From the NCBI GenBank assembly GCA_027080775.1, contig JALWPV010000011.1:202875-266874 (forward strand): 64,000 nucleotides of DNA, written 5' to 3'. This document shows positions 34,992 through 44,336 of this stretch, one piece after another (positions within the stretch are counted from its first letter, which is position 1; the number at the start of each line of letters is the position of its first letter). The DNA comes from Acidilobaceae archaeon. Its GTDB lineage: Archaea > Thermoproteota > Thermoprotei_A > Sulfolobales > Acidilobaceae. The position numbers and the translations under genes are program-made. The notes beneath the pieces are model-generated. The model saw only the letters and a program-made list of their open reading frames with translations. It did not search any database and was not told the origin of the DNA.

Positions 34992-36344
34992 TTAGCCCTC
35001 CAGCTTGGCCCTAGCCCTCTCGAGGAACTCATCGACGTACTCGCTTATGCTGGGGCCTTCTATTATCTCCAGCTCGTAGGAGACCCTAACGACGGGCTTA
35101 TCTATATCTATGAGTCTCGTTATATCAGCCGGCGTCCCTAGTATGACGGCGTCGGCTGGGACTCTCTTTATCGTCTCCTCGAGGTCCCTCAGCTGCTCCC
35201 TGGAGTAGCCAGTGCTCGGGAGTACGTTGGCCATGTGCCTGTAGGTTTCATACATCTTCTTTATCACGCCGACTGCATAGGGGCGCGGATCCACAATCTC
35301 GGCGGCGCCATACTTCTTGGCTGCGACGTATCCAGCGGCGTAGGGGGCGCCTCCGTGTGTTACGGTGGGCGAGTCCTCCAGCACGAGGACCTTCTTGCCC
35401 TCCACTAGATCGGGCTTGTCAACGGTTACAACACTCCTCGCTACTGAGATCTTCGCGTGGGGGTTCACCCTCCTAATATTGGCCTTCACAGTCTCTATGG
35501 CCTCGCTGCTGGCCTGGTCGGCCTTGTTAATTATCACGGCGTCAGCCATCCTCACGTTGACTTCGCCGGGGAAGCTCCCGACCTCGTGGCCCGGCCTCAT
35601 GGCATCGGCCACTGTTATCATGTAGTCGGGCCTCACGAAGGGCCAGTCATTGTTTCCACCGTCCCAGAGTATTATGTCGGCCTCCCTCTCGGCGAGCGCC
35701 ACTATCTGGCCGTAGTCCACGCCGGCGTATACGGGTATGCCCATGCGTATGTACTGCTCGTACTCCTCCCGCTCCTCGACTGTGACGCCGTAGCGGTCTA
35801 GGTCCTCCGTTGAAGCGAACTTCTGCACAGCCATCTTGGCTAGGTCGCCGTAGGCCATGGGGTGCCTTATGGGAGCCAGTCTGTAGCCTCTCCTCGTTAG
35901 CTCGCGTGTTATAGCCCTAGAGACTGTGCTCTTCCCGGCGCCTGTCCTCACGGCTGTAACTGCTATCACTGGCTTGGAACTCTCTATCATGGTGTCCCTG
36001 GGGCCTAGTATCATGAAGGAGGCGCCGGCTGCGAGGGCCCTGCTAAGCTTCTCCCCGACGTCACTATAGAGGAGGTCGCTATAGGCTAGGACGACGATAT
36101 CCACGCCTAGGCCCTTGACTATCTCCTCCATCTGGGACTCGGGTAGTATCGGTATACCGTGGGGATAGAGCTTGCCTGCTAGCTCTGGCGGGTACCTCTT
36201 GCCGATTATGCCCGGTATCTGGGCGGCGGTGAAGCCCACGACCTCGTATTCGGGGTTGTCCCTGAATACCATGTTGAAGTTGTGGAAGTCCCTGCCTCCA
36301 GCGCCCAGTATTAGGACCCTCCTTCGTCTCACATGTAACACCAA
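34992..36344 (-). CDS. cyclic 2,3-diphosphoglycerate synthetase-like GTPase
   Basis: A 450-residue protein of the COG2403 group. The N-terminal Rossmann-like segment (VLILGAGGRDFHNFNMVFRDN) is followed by a P-loop, VRTGAGKSTVSRAI, and by VIINKADQASSEA like a GTPase G4 motif, then LVLEDSPTVTHGGAPYAAGY. Members are annotated as cDPG synthetases, which make the thermoprotectant cyclic diphosphoglycerate in some methanogens, but activity in crenarchaea is unshown. Starts are TTG 36344 or GTG 36341. Its promoter region carries a palindrome (36333-36353). Confidence 0.75.
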   Translation of the reverse strand: MVLHVRRRRVLILGAGGRDFHNFNMVFRDNPEYEVVGFTAAQIPGIIGKRYPPELAGKLYPHGIPILPESQMEEIVKGLGVDIVVLAYSDLLYSDVGEKLSRALAAGASFMILGPRDTMIESSKPVIAVTAVRTGAGKSTVSRAITRELTRRGYRLAPIRHPMAYGDLAKMAVQKFASTEDLDRYGVTVEEREEYEQYIRMGIPVYAGVDYGQIVALAEREADIILWDGGNNDWPFVRPDYMITVADAMRPGHEVGSFPGEVNVRMADAVIINKADQASSEAIETVKANIRRVNPHAKISVARSVVTVDKPDLVEGKKVLVLEDSPTVTHGGAPYAAGYVAAKKYGAAEIVDPRPYAVGVIKKMYETYRHMANVLPSTGYSREQLRDLEETIKRVPADAVILGTPADITRLIDIDKPVVRVSYELEIIEGPSISEYVDEFLERARAKLEG

Positions 36345-36353
36345 GCGTTACAT
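36333..36353. promoter_or_regulatory. palindromic operator candidate over the 36344 start
   Basis: ATGTAAC (36333-36339) and GTTACAT (36347-36353) form a perfect 7-bp inverted repeat with 7-nt spacer. It covers the start codons of the minus-strand gene and lies 16-35 nt from its TATA-like box (36369-36376), where a repressor would block initiation. Confidence 0.4.
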
Positions 36354-36368
36354 AGCGGGGTGCAGCGG

Positions 36369-36376
36369 AATATAAG
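36369..36376 (-). promoter_or_regulatory. TATA box of the cDPG synthetase-like gene
   Basis: Minus strand AGCGCTTATATTCC, centred about 28 nt before the TTG start, a spacing that predicts a leaderless or nearly leaderless mRNA. Confidence 0.5.
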
Positions 36377-36397
36377 CGCTGACCCCCCGGGCGAGCC

Positions 36398-36406
36398 AAT
36401 ATTTTA
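36398..36406 (+). promoter_or_regulatory. TATA-like box of aglB
   Basis: CCAATATTTTAGGG, about 45 nt upstream of GTG 36447; transcription would start near 36425, right at the leader hairpin. Confidence 0.45.
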
Positions 36407-36421
36407 GGGTGGCCCCAGTGT

Positions 36422-36440
36422 AAGCCCCGCTACGGGGCTT
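36422..36440 (+). promoter_or_regulatory. leader hairpin covering the aglB ribosome-binding region
   Basis: AAGCCCCG-CTA-CGGGGCTT is a perfect 8-bp hairpin with a 3-nt loop, ending 6 nt before the GTG. The only G-rich Shine-Dalgarno-like stretch lies in its 3' arm, so the hairpin may limit translation or, with the nearby transcription start, cap the 5' end of the mRNA. Confidence 0.45.
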
Positions 36441-36446
36441 CAAGCG

Positions 36447-38840
36447 GTGGCTAAACGGGCTCGCTCCAAGAAGGCTAAGGGCACTAGTGGCCCCACACTA
36501 GCTGACTTCTACGCCGCTATAGAGAGGGTATCGTGGCCCCTAACCATAGCGCTGCTCGTAGCCGTGATAGCCGTCGGCCTCTACATAAGGCTGCTCCCAG
36601 CGCTACACTACAAGCTGGAGCTGGACGCCAGCGACCCGTGGATCGAGTACTGGATAACGAAGTACATCTACGACCACGGCCTCTTCCACCTATCGGGCCT
36701 GCGCGACGTTAAGCTCTTCTGGTACCCCGAGGGCAGGGACTTCATAACAACGTCAAGAATAGGGTTGCCGTGGCTGGCGGCCGCCACCTACCCTATAGCG
36801 AGGCACTTCGGCCTAACTCTCCGGGAGTGGGTTGCGCTAGTACCACCCATTGCGGCGGTATTCGGTGTGGTATTCGTGTTCGGCTTCGTCTACAGCCTCA
36901 CCCGCTCCAAGCTCGGAGGCCTCGTGGCTGCGAGCCTCTACTCCCTCACGCCAGGAGCCATAGTGAGGACGACCGTCGGCTTCGTCGAGAAGATAGGGGT
37001 CGCATTCCCCATACTAGTGCTCTATCTCTGGGTCCTCCTACTCGCATTCAGAGCCAAGAGGCCCCCCAGGAGGGCCCTCCTAGCCTTCACCGCTGGCGCC
37101 ATCGCCGGGGCGATAGGCTTCATATGGGGAGGCTATGCTATAGCCCTAGGCCTGCTCGTACTGATAGCACTCCTGGAGCCTTATCTCGAGCCACCAACGA
37201 TGGGGAGGCTCCTCCACATATACATACCGGCATCGATCGGGGCGTACCTGCTCCTAGCGGTAAACCCGGCCTTCGGCCCGCTCTACATAGAGAGGTTCTA
37301 CGGCCTCCTAGCGGTGGCCCCGACAGTGCTCTACGCGCTCTTCGTAGCGGCTAGGCGCTGGGCTGGAGCCTACAACTGGAGGATGCACACCTGGATCCTC
37401 CTAGCACTAGGCGTAATCATCGCTTCTCTAGTGGCATCAGGCTACAGCGGCCTGGGGGGTAGGGCGCTCGCAGCCCTCGGGGCAAAGAGGCTTAGCCCCC
37501 TCGTCGAGAGCGTCCAGGAGCACATGCCGGCATCGTGGGGGGTCATCTTTAGGGAGTACGGCGTCGCCCTGGTGCTCAGCCTGATAGGCATTGTAGCGGA
37601 GCTATACCTAGCCTACACTAAGAAGCACTCGGGCCCCTACGCGGCGATGGCCCTCGCCATATACATAGCCGCCCTGCTACTGCTCTACGCTAACAAGAAC
37701 ATGAGCTACTTCACGGAGATGGCGGCATCCATGAACGCACTGGCGGCGGGGGTATTCACGGGCACCATAATGCTCCTGCGCGGATCGGAGCCCCCGCCCA
37801 GGAAGGCGAGGGCCCGCAGGAGGCGGGAGGAGGTAGACCAGCTCCACGCAGTCATGGCAACAGGCATAGTCCTAATAGTACTAGCAGGTGTGGCGTTCAG
37901 CCTTAACACTGCGTATGCGATGAACGCCTCCAAGGCCCCAGCAATAATGACCTCGATGCTCGGAGCGCTAGCCGAGAGGAGGGGCAACAAGACAGTGGTG
38001 GTGGTTCCAGTCAATGGGGCCTGGACCGATGCGCTCGACTACATTAAAACGCATACGAGGCCCGATGCACTCATAGTGTCGTGGTGGGACTACGGCTACT
38101 GGATAACGGTCAACACGAATAGGACCACTGTAGCGGATGGTGCAACTCTGAACGAGACCCAGATACGCATACTGGCCCGCGTACTCACGGGCACGGAGGA
38201 CGGCGCGTCAGCCCTCCTCAAATACTACTTCCACGCGGTACCAAATAACACGTATATTGTCTTCTATGATGTCTTCTACGCGCTCTACAATAACGGCACG
38301 ATGACGGTGCTCCCCATGCCCAGCGTGAACAGGGTCAACAACACCGACGTCTTCATAGTCCACGGCCAGGGCGATCTCCCGAAGTCCTTCCAGATGCTCA
38401 GGATAGGCTACAGGATAAACCCATTCGCCCCCACGCCATTCACAAGCAAGTACTCGACCACAGTCTACGTAGGGGGAGTAGCGTACCACCACTTCCCCGG
38501 CTTCGTCGGGGAGCCCGACTCTAACAGGCAGCTCGTCTATAACACCCTCCTCTACAAGCTAACAGTCTATGGCCTCTACAAACTCAACGATGGCTTCAAC
38601 CACTTCATACTAGACAATGGCTGCGAGACCATACTCCACAAGCTAAACACGACACACCCAATAGTGTTCCCATCGGTCCTACGCGCCTACAGGGCAGCCA
38701 CCCTAACGCCGGTCACGCTCCACAGGTTCACCCTAGTCAACATGTCAATAGGATGCCCCGTAGACGCCGCGACGCTGAGCAGCAAGGGCGAGGCCAGGCT
38801 CCTGATGGTCATAGTATTCATCTATAAGTGGACGGGCTAG
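36447..38840 (+). CDS. aglB: oligosaccharyltransferase AglB (STT3 family)
   Basis: Membrane enzyme that transfers a lipid-linked glycan to Asn in secreted proteins. About the first 450 residues hold roughly 11-13 hydrophobic segments, with an early luminal LDASDPWIEYW metal-site region. The periplasm-side domain carries the catalytic signature SWWDYGYWITV, followed by a GATLNETQI segment. Length 797 suits crenarchaeal AglB. The start is GTG 36447. Other agl genes are not in the window. Neighbouring loci do not help further with the glycan. Confidence 0.93.
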   Translation: MAKRARSKKAKGTSGPTLADFYAAIERVSWPLTIALLVAVIAVGLYIRLLPALHYKLELDASDPWIEYWITKYIYDHGLFHLSGLRDVKLFWYPEGRDFITTSRIGLPWLAAATYPIARHFGLTLREWVALVPPIAAVFGVVFVFGFVYSLTRSKLGGLVAASLYSLTPGAIVRTTVGFVEKIGVAFPILVLYLWVLLLAFRAKRPPRRALLAFTAGAIAGAIGFIWGGYAIALGLLVLIALLEPYLEPPTMGRLLHIYIPASIGAYLLLAVNPAFGPLYIERFYGLLAVAPTVLYALFVAARRWAGAYNWRMHTWILLALGVIIASLVASGYSGLGGRALAALGAKRLSPLVESVQEHMPASWGVIFREYGVALVLSLIGIVAELYLAYTKKHSGPYAAMALAIYIAALLLLYANKNMSYFTEMAASMNALAAGVFTGTIMLLRGSEPPPRKARARRRREEVDQLHAVMATGIVLIVLAGVAFSLNTAYAMNASKAPAIMTSMLGALAERRGNKTVVVVPVNGAWTDALDYIKTHTRPDALIVSWWDYGYWITVNTNRTTVADGATLNETQIRILARVLTGTEDGASALLKYYFHAVPNNTYIVFYDVFYALYNNGTMTVLPMPSVNRVNNTDVFIVHGQGDLPKSFQMLRIGYRINPFAPTPFTSKYSTTVYVGGVAYHHFPGFVGEPDSNRQLVYNTLLYKLTVYGLYKLNDGFNHFILDNGCETILHKLNTTHPIVFPSVLRAYRAATLTPVTLHRFTLVNMSIGCPVDAATLSSKGEARLLMVIVFIYKWTG

Positions 38841-38907
38841 AGGGCCCGGCCGCCTATTAAGGAGGCCTCCACACGAAGCAGTGGCCCCCGGGGGTTCAGC
38901 TGGTTTG

Positions 38908-39393
38908 ATGCGCTCACGCAAGCGCCAGAACCCGCGGATACTAGCCGCAAGGGCCCTTCAGAGGGTTCGCTTAGCCCGTATGAGCATAGCACGACTCGCC
39001 CACAGGCTGAGAGAGGGCTCTGCTGACGCTAGGGGCTCTGAGGACCTCTTAGTCACACTTAGGAGGGTAGAGGATATACTGGAGTATATCAGCTTAAAAC
39101 TTGAACTATACCTTGCTACGGGCGTGGCCCTGAGCGATACCGTAGGAAAGGCGGCGGAGGCTTCTAGAGCGCTGGGCACGCTTGCCTCGACCCTGCCTCC
39201 CCAGACCGCGACGCTCCTCATGGAGGTTGATGAAGCCCTCAGGGGTCTTGCCGACGCGCATGGGATAGCGCCTGCAGGTCTCGAGATAGCCGGCGCGCCT
39301 CGAGGCATCGTTGACGATGAGGAGGTGGCCAGGATACTCAGGGAGGCGGAGGCCGTGGCCAGGCAAAGGACTAAGGAAAGCCTCGACCTCTAA
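38908..39393 (+). CDS. ESCRT-III-like (CdvB paralogue) protein
   Basis: A 161-residue highly helical protein. A basic N-terminal segment (RSRKRQNPRILAARALQRVRLARMSI) precedes TLRRVEDILEYISLKLELYLATG, which resembles the conserved helix of Snf7/CdvB proteins, and a C-terminal VDDEEVARILREAEAVARQR helix where ESCRT-III proteins place their autoinhibitory region. CdvB paralogues form filaments in cell division or membrane remodelling. No cdvA or cdvC is nearby. ATG 38908 is preferred over GTG 38881. Confidence 0.6.
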   Translation: MRSRKRQNPRILAARALQRVRLARMSIARLAHRLREGSADARGSEDLLVTLRRVEDILEYISLKLELYLATGVALSDTVGKAAEASRALGTLASTLPPQTATLLMEVDEALRGLADAHGIAPAGLEIAGAPRGIVDDEEVARILREAEAVARQRTKESLDL

Positions 39394-39434
39394 CCCGTCA
39401 TAGCATGTAGCATCCAAGGGCGTCCGGCGTGCTA

Positions 39435-39506
39435 GGGGGCTCCTACTGTGGTCCACTCCCCATCGGCGCCCGGCCTCCGGCCTGGCTAGGAGCAGTCACA
39501 GCCCCC
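39435..39506. other. structured gap before serS
   Basis: The 230-nt gap 39394-39623 has no convincing ORF. Within it GCTCCTA (39439-39445) pairs perfectly with TAGGAGC (39487-39493), while GGGGGCT (39435-39441) can instead pair with AGCCCCC (39500-39506); the two pairings share bases and so exclude each other. Inside is a GGCC hairpin (39472-39483). It may be a serS leader switch or a small RNA; a TATA-like CCCTTAAGC at 39590 is close to serS. Confidence 0.3.
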
Positions 39507-39623
39507 CTGGATTCAGAGGATAAACAAGCGTCTTAGGGCTCTATAGGCCCTGGTTAAAGGGGTCGGGCAGACGGGCGCTAACCCTTAAGCCCCCAACTGC
39601 TTCGCTTCCGCCAGGCGAGGGGC

Positions 39624-41006
39624 TTGGCTCAGTGGAGCGTCCTAGAGGTCCTACGCTCCAACCCGGGTGTGCTGAGGGAGGTCTTAAGAAAGAGGTTTAT
39701 GGACCCCTCACTGGCGGACCGCGCTTATGAGGTCGACCTTAAGTGGCGTAGGATACAGGTGCGCCTCAACGAGGTTAGGCATAGGCACAACCTTGTGACC
39801 AAGGCCATAGCTAAGACTAGGGACCCCGAGGAGAGGAAGAGGCTGATAGAGGAGGCGAGGCTCCTCCTGAGGGAGAGGGAGGAGCTCGAGAGGGAGTTCC
39901 AGAGGCTTGACGAGGAGAGGAGGAGGCTGCTGGCCCAGCTCCCTAACCTCCTCGACGATGACGTACCGATCGGTGAGGAGGACGCCTACGTCCCCAGGGA
40001 GTACTGGGGAAAACCCAGGGTCTGGAGGGGCTTCGAGGACGCCTTCCTGAAGGAGACTGTAGCCAGGGGCTTCAAGGTCGACTACGAGCTGATAGACTGG
40101 AAGCCTAAGGGGCATGCTGACATGATGGAGGAGGTGCTTAAACTCGGCGACACGCTGAAGGCGGGCAAGGTCGCGGGATCAAGGTTCTACTACCTCTTCG
40201 AGGACCTAGTGTGGCTTGACATGGCGCTCCTAATGTTCGCCATAGATAGGCTAACGGCGAAGGGCTACACGCTCGTGCTCCCACCCTACATGCTTAGATA
40301 TAAGGTGATAAACGGTGTAATAGATATGGAGACGTTCAAGGATGCTATATATAAGATAGAGGGGGAGGACCTCTACCTAATAGCTACTGCTGAGCACCCG
40401 CTCGCAGCGCTCTACAGCGGCGAGGAAATCTATGACGACGAGCTACCAAAGAGGCTCGTTGGAGTAAGCCCCTGCTTCAGGAAGGAGGCCGGAGCAGGCA
40501 ACAGGGACTTGAAAGGCATATTCAGGGTCCACCAGTTCCACAAGGTAGAGCAGTTCATCTACTCCCTCCCCGAGGAGAGCAGGAGGCTCCACGAGGAGCT
40601 GATAACAAACGCCATGGAGCTATTCAAGGAGCTGGGGATACCATTCAGGGTCATAAACATCCCCTCAGGAGACCTAGGAGCCTGTGCCGTGAAGAAGTAC
40701 GACCTCGAGGCCTGGATGCCCGCCCAGGGCCGGTACCGGGAGATGGTGAGCGCGAGCAACTGCACGGACTGGCAGGCCTTCAGGCTCGGAATAAGGCTAG
40801 TGAGGAGGAAGGGGATGGAGCGGGGCTATGTCCACACGCTTAACAGTACAGCCATAGCGTCAACCAGGACCATAACAGCGATACTAGAGAACTTCCAGGA
40901 GCCAGACGGCACCGTGGTCATACCCAAGCCCCTACGCAAGTACCTAGAGCCATTCGAGGCCGCTCCCAAGGACTACATTAAACCGAGGCCTAAGAGGCCC
41001 GCTTAA
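39624..41006 (+). CDS. serS: seryl-tRNA synthetase
   Basis: Class II synthetase charging tRNA-Ser. An N-terminal long coiled coil (about 30-110, [23 protein letters not shown]) binds the tRNA long arm; the catalytic core has motif 2 in [26 protein letters not shown] and motif 3 [17 protein letters not shown]. It is the standard, not the methanogen-type, form. The start is TTG 39624 preceded by GGCGAGGGG. Length 460 fits. It is convergent with a small unknown gene by 17 nt. Confidence 0.96.
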   Translation: MAQWSVLEVLRSNPGVLREVLRKRFMDPSLADRAYEVDLKWRRIQVRLNEVRHRHNLVTKAIAKTRDPEERKRLIEEARLLLREREELEREFQRLDEERRRLLAQLPNLLDDDVPIGEEDAYVPREYWGKPRVWRGFEDAFLKETVARGFKVDYELIDWKPKGHADMMEEVLKLGDTLKAGKVAGSRFYYLFEDLVWLDMALLMFAIDRLTAKGYTLVLPPYMLRYKVINGVIDMETFKDAIYKIEGEDLYLIATAEHPLAALYSGEEIYDDELPKRLVGVSPCFRKEAGAGNRDLKGIFRVHQFHKVEQFIYSLPEESRRLHEELITNAMELFKELGIPFRVINIPSGDLGACAVKKYDLEAWMPAQGRYREMVSASNCTDWQAFRLGIRLVRRKGMERGYVHTLNSTAIASTRTITAILENFQEPDGTVVIPKPLRKYLEPFEAAPKDYIKPRPKRPA

Positions 41007-41334
41007 CCCTCCTCCTCAGACCACCTATCAGCGACGACCAGAGCCCAGTCTTCTCGCCCTCCCCCTGACTGAACCCCCCAGCGCCGCGGCCGAGCGCTAT
41101 GGCACGGGCCTGGTCGGGCGTCAGGTAGACATACCTCTGAGCGAGCGCCAGCAGGATCCTAGCCTCCTCGTCAGTAGCATAATCCAGGGGATCACCCCTC
41201 ATGCCAGAAGAGCGCCACCTCTCGACGAGTCTCTCGTTTATCCTCCTAACCTGCGGGTCCGAGTAGAGTGCTGCGAGCACCCACTCATCCTTAATATCGA
41301 GTAGCTCCCGGAGCCTATCCTTGACGCTGGTCAA
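40990..41334 (-). CDS. small unknown protein
   Basis: A 114-residue protein with a helical first part ([32 protein letters not shown]) and a Gly/Ser-rich linker before a basic tail ([11 protein letters not shown]). There is no recognisable motif, signal or membrane segment. It overlaps serS (convergent) by 17 nt and is 4 nt from the DUF59 gene upstream, so the two are probably co-transcribed. Confidence 0.55.
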   Translation of the reverse strand: MTSVKDRLRELLDIKDEWVLAALYSDPQVRRINERLVERWRSSGMRGDPLDYATDEEARILLALAQRYVYLTPDQARAIALGRGAGGFSQGEGEKTGLWSSLIGGLRRRVKRAS

Positions 41335-41338
41335 GCCC

Positions 41339-41836
41339 CTACGCCTCCCCAGCCGCCTGCTGGGCCTGCATCTGCTTCTTCCACTGCTCGACCACGTCGT
41401 ACCCGAATATTGCCTTGAGCATCTCCCTACCCTCCTGCGTTACCCTATCGGGATCCCAGGGCGGGTCGAATGTAATCTCTACCACTACATCCTCGGCCTC
41501 GGGGACCGCCTCCCTGACCGCTTCCTCGGCGAATGCTGCCACAGTACCAACTACGGGGCATCCAACGGCTGTGAGTGTCATCAATATGTATATGACGGGC
41601 TTGCCGCTCTCACCCTTCTCGACGTGTATCTCGTATATTAAGCCCAGGTCATACACGTTGACGGGTATCTCGGGGTCGTAGACATCCTTTAAGGCCTTAA
41701 TTATCCTCTCTATGATCTCGGGATCGCCACTTACCACGACCCCATCCTTATTCCTCACTATCTTCTTGCCGCCAGCGCCGCCTCCTGCGTCCTCCCCTAC
41801 ATTGCGCTCACTCAAGTCTTGATTCACCCCAGCCAA
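41339..41836 (-). CDS. DUF59/MIP18-family iron-sulfur assembly protein
   Basis: A 165-residue protein whose core LKDVYDPEIPVNVYDLGLIYEIHVE and LTAVGCPV (with the conserved Cys) is the DUF59/SufT domain used in Fe-S cluster assembly or targeting. An N-terminal extension of about 38 residues is Gly-rich and variable, and the C-terminus ends in a Lys/Gln-rich helix. The likely role is cytosolic Fe-S protein maturation. It is the first gene of a minus-strand pair. Confidence 0.85.
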   Translation of the reverse strand: MAGVNQDLSERNVGEDAGGGAGGKKIVRNKDGVVVSGDPEIIERIIKALKDVYDPEIPVNVYDLGLIYEIHVEKGESGKPVIYILMTLTAVGCPVVGTVAAFAEEAVREAVPEAEDVVVEITFDPPWDPDRVTQEGREMLKAIFGYDVVEQWKKQMQAQQAAGEA

Positions 41837-41874
41837 TCTCCGCGGGGCTAGGGCTTCGCCGAGGGAATATAGCC

Positions 41875-42054
41875 TCAGCTACTTGTCCTCCCCCTCTCTC
41901 TGAGGTAGACTAGAAGCGAGGCCAGGTATGGCGTGGCTAGGAGAAAGGCTAGGGAGGAGTAGAAGCACGTACTGCAGTGGAGCCACCCGGAGACTATGGC
42001 TGACAGTGTGGCTGCCGAGGCTAGGGCTATGAAGAGCTTAATCTGGGTGCCCAC
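41875..42054 (-). CDS. small membrane protein
   Basis: A 59-residue protein from GTG 42054 with two hydrophobic segments (LFIALASAATLSAIVSGWL and a second near LAFLLATPYLASLLVYL) separated by a HCSTCF turn, ending in a basic tail. The Cys pair could bind metal or form a disulfide. The start overlaps the end of the CinA-like gene by 17 nt, suggesting coupling. Function unknown. Confidence 0.5.
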   Translation of the reverse strand: MGTQIKLFIALASAATLSAIVSGWLHCSTCFYSSLAFLLATPYLASLLVYLRERGRTSS

Positions 42055-42889
42055 AGGACCTCTTGGTAACCTTGCCACCAAGCCTCTCAGCCTCGGACGC
42101 TATCTTCTCTGAGATTGACTCGGCCAGCCTCTTGGCCTCCTCTTCGCTGGGGGCGCTCGCCAGGACCCTCACGTCGAGGATCGGGCCCAAGACCTCGTGG
42201 CCCTTGGGGTGGCTCTTAATGTAGGCTGAGGGGTTCCTCCTCGCTAGCTCCTCGAGTACTGGGGCCAGGCCGGACTCGGGCACTCCCTCAATCACGGTCG
42301 AGCACTCCCAGAGAGCCATTGGCGGCGCTATCTTCTTCAGCTCTGGTACGACGTAGTTATCGAAGATAGCCTCCATCTCGGCTGGAACCCCTGGCAGCGA
42401 CACAACCATAACTCCGTTATGCTCCACGAGAACGCCGGGAGCCGCTCCAGCAGGGTTGGGTAGGGGCTTCGAGCCCTTAGGTAAGCGAGCCATCTTCTCG
42501 CGTTCGGGGGTCAGAGGCAGGTTCTTCTTGGAGTAGAACTCCTCGACCATTTTCAGGGCCTTAGGGTTTAGCTCCAGGGGCCTACCCAAGGCCTCGGCCA
42601 CGGCTTCGAGTGTCTTGTCATCATAGGTGGGGCCAAGTCCCCCAGTCGTGATTATTACTCTGGCCCTCCCCAGGCCTCTACGCATCTCCTCAACTATGTC
42701 CTCCAGGGAGTCGGGGACCTTTATGATCCTCCTCACTCTGAAGCCTAGGAATGTGAGCCTGCGGGCGAGCCACGCCGAGTTCGTATCAACAATCCTACCT
42801 ATGAGCAATTCATTACCTATAGCTAGTATCCACGCCTCAGGCTGGGATGAGGAGCCTGGCACGGCTGGATCACCAGTACCCGCTCTCAT
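42038..42889 (-). CDS. CinA/MoaB-like domain protein
   Basis: COG1058-type protein. From residue about 17: ILAIGNELLIGRIVDTNSAWLARRL, then VIITTGGLGPTYDDKTLEAVAEALG, LPNPAGAAPGVL and SLPGVPAEMEAIF, all landmarks of the CinA N-terminal domain, which has a molybdopterin-binding-like fold and ADP-ribose-related hydrolase activity in some bacteria. The C-terminal nicotinamide-nucleotide deamidase domain is missing. The longest frame starts at 42961; ATG 42889 with GAAGGG is nearer to the family start. Confidence 0.85.
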   Translation of the reverse strand: MRAGTGDPAVPGSSSQPEAWILAIGNELLIGRIVDTNSAWLARRLTFLGFRVRRIIKVPDSLEDIVEEMRRGLGRARVIITTGGLGPTYDDKTLEAVAEALGRPLELNPKALKMVEEFYSKKNLPLTPEREKMARLPKGSKPLPNPAGAAPGVLVEHNGVMVVSLPGVPAEMEAIFDNYVVPELKKIAPPMALWECSTVIEGVPESGLAPVLEELARRNPSAYIKSHPKGHEVLGPILDVRVLASAPSEEEAKRLAESISEKIASEAERLGGKVTKRSCGHPD

Positions 42890-42967
42890 CCCTTCGGGGC
42901 GCCGCGCCCCTGTCCGCGGGTCGGCGCGCCATACTGCCATGCCTAGCGACCCCTTATACACTTACCG

Positions 42968-44272
42968 CTAGTGGCTCAGGTCTAGGAGGCTGGTGACGGG
43001 TTCCCCTAGCTCCCTCTCGTCCAGCGCGTAGTGGATCCTCAGGAAGTTGGATCTGAACTCCGCCACGTCCCTGGCGACGCTCTCCGGGTCCTCCCTATCA
43101 ATCAGAACCCTCTTAAAGAACCTCGCTATCTCCTCCATCTCATCCTTGCCCATGCCGAAGCGCGTCATCTCCTGGACTCCTAGGCGCAGCCCACTGGGGT
43201 CCTTAACGTCCTCCGGCTTATCGTATGGTAGGAGGTTCTTGTTCACTATTATGTTAGCCCTCTCGAGAAGCGTGGCGGCCTTAGCGCCCCTGCCCTGAGC
43301 CCTTACATCAACGAGCACCTGGTGGCTCCGGGTATACCCTAAATGCTCCCCGAGGACCTTGAAGCCCTCTGCAGCCAGGGCCTCGGCGAGCCTTCTGGCG
43401 TTAGACACGATCGCCTTAGCATAGTCCTCGCCGTAGAGCTTCATCTCGACCGCCGTCACGGCCGTGGCGGGTAGCCTGTGGAGGTGGTGGTTACTCACGA
43501 ACCACGGAAAGACGACCTTGCTTATGGCCTTGAATAGATCCCGGTCCCTCGAGGCTATGAGGCCCCCCTGGGGGCCGGGGAAGGTTTTGTGTGTAGACGC
43601 GGTCATGACGTCGGCTCCCCTATCCAGGGGGTTGGGCCACGCCTTGCCTACGATCAAGCCCAGCACGTGGGCGGCATCGTATACTACCCGTGCGCCCACG
43701 CTATGCGCGATGGGCGCCAGCTCCTTGACGGGGTGGGGGAAGAGGTACACGCTGCCCCCGAGCACTATAAACTTTGGTTTGACCTCCTCAATCAACTTGG
43801 CAGCCTTATCGGCATCGACGTTCATGGAATCGGGATCGTAGGGCATCTCCACGTGCTCTATACCCAGGGCGCCCAGCGTGCCAAACTTGGTATGGCTAAC
43901 GTGCGCCCCCGCCTGGACAGGCGCAATGACGGCCTTATCTCCCGGGCCAGCTAGGACCCTGAAGGTGGAGGCGTTAGCCACGGTCCCACTCACTGGCCTG
44001 AGGTCGACGTAGGCGCCTCCCAGTAGCTCGCCCATGAACTCCTGCGTGGCACTCTCAATCTCGTCGATATACCTAGTTCCCTGGTAGTATCTCTTGAAGG
44101 GCTTGCCCTCCGCGTACCTGTGCATGAAATCGCTTACATAAACCTTGAGTGCGAGTGGGCTCATGACGTTCTCGCTTGCTATCAGGTTAATAGCCCTCCT
44201 CATGCGCCACTCGTTGTTCTCCCTCGTGAATCTAATCACGTTCCTCAGGAACTCGTACTCGGACGCCTGCAA
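42968..44272 (-). CDS. glyA: serine hydroxymethyltransferase
   Basis: PLP enzyme interconverting serine and glycine using a modified pterin. The PLP-lysine motif is [12 protein letters not shown] and the earlier [14 protein letters not shown] and [10 protein letters not shown] contain the Asp/His of the cofactor site. The N-terminus reads [15 protein letters not shown]. Length 434 fits archaeal enzymes. It is divergent from the aldo/keto reductase gene; a CCCCC/GGGGG hairpin lies between the two starts. Confidence 0.96.
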   Translation of the reverse strand: MQASEYEFLRNVIRFTRENNEWRMRRAINLIASENVMSPLALKVYVSDFMHRYAEGKPFKRYYQGTRYIDEIESATQEFMGELLGGAYVDLRPVSGTVANASTFRVLAGPGDKAVIAPVQAGAHVSHTKFGTLGALGIEHVEMPYDPDSMNVDADKAAKLIEEVKPKFIVLGGSVYLFPHPVKELAPIAHSVGARVVYDAAHVLGLIVGKAWPNPLDRGADVMTASTHKTFPGPQGGLIASRDRDLFKAISKVVFPWFVSNHHLHRLPATAVTAVEMKLYGEDYAKAIVSNARRLAEALAAEGFKVLGEHLGYTRSHQVLVDVRAQGRGAKAATLLERANIIVNKNLLPYDKPEDVKDPSGLRLGVQEMTRFGMGKDEMEEIARFFKRVLIDREDPESVARDVAEFRSNFLRIHYALDERELGEPVTSLLDLSH

Positions 44273-44336
44273 GCCTAATCATCCTCCATGATCTATTATC
44301 CCCGCCGCACTATTTCCCCCTTATGGGGGCTGGCGC

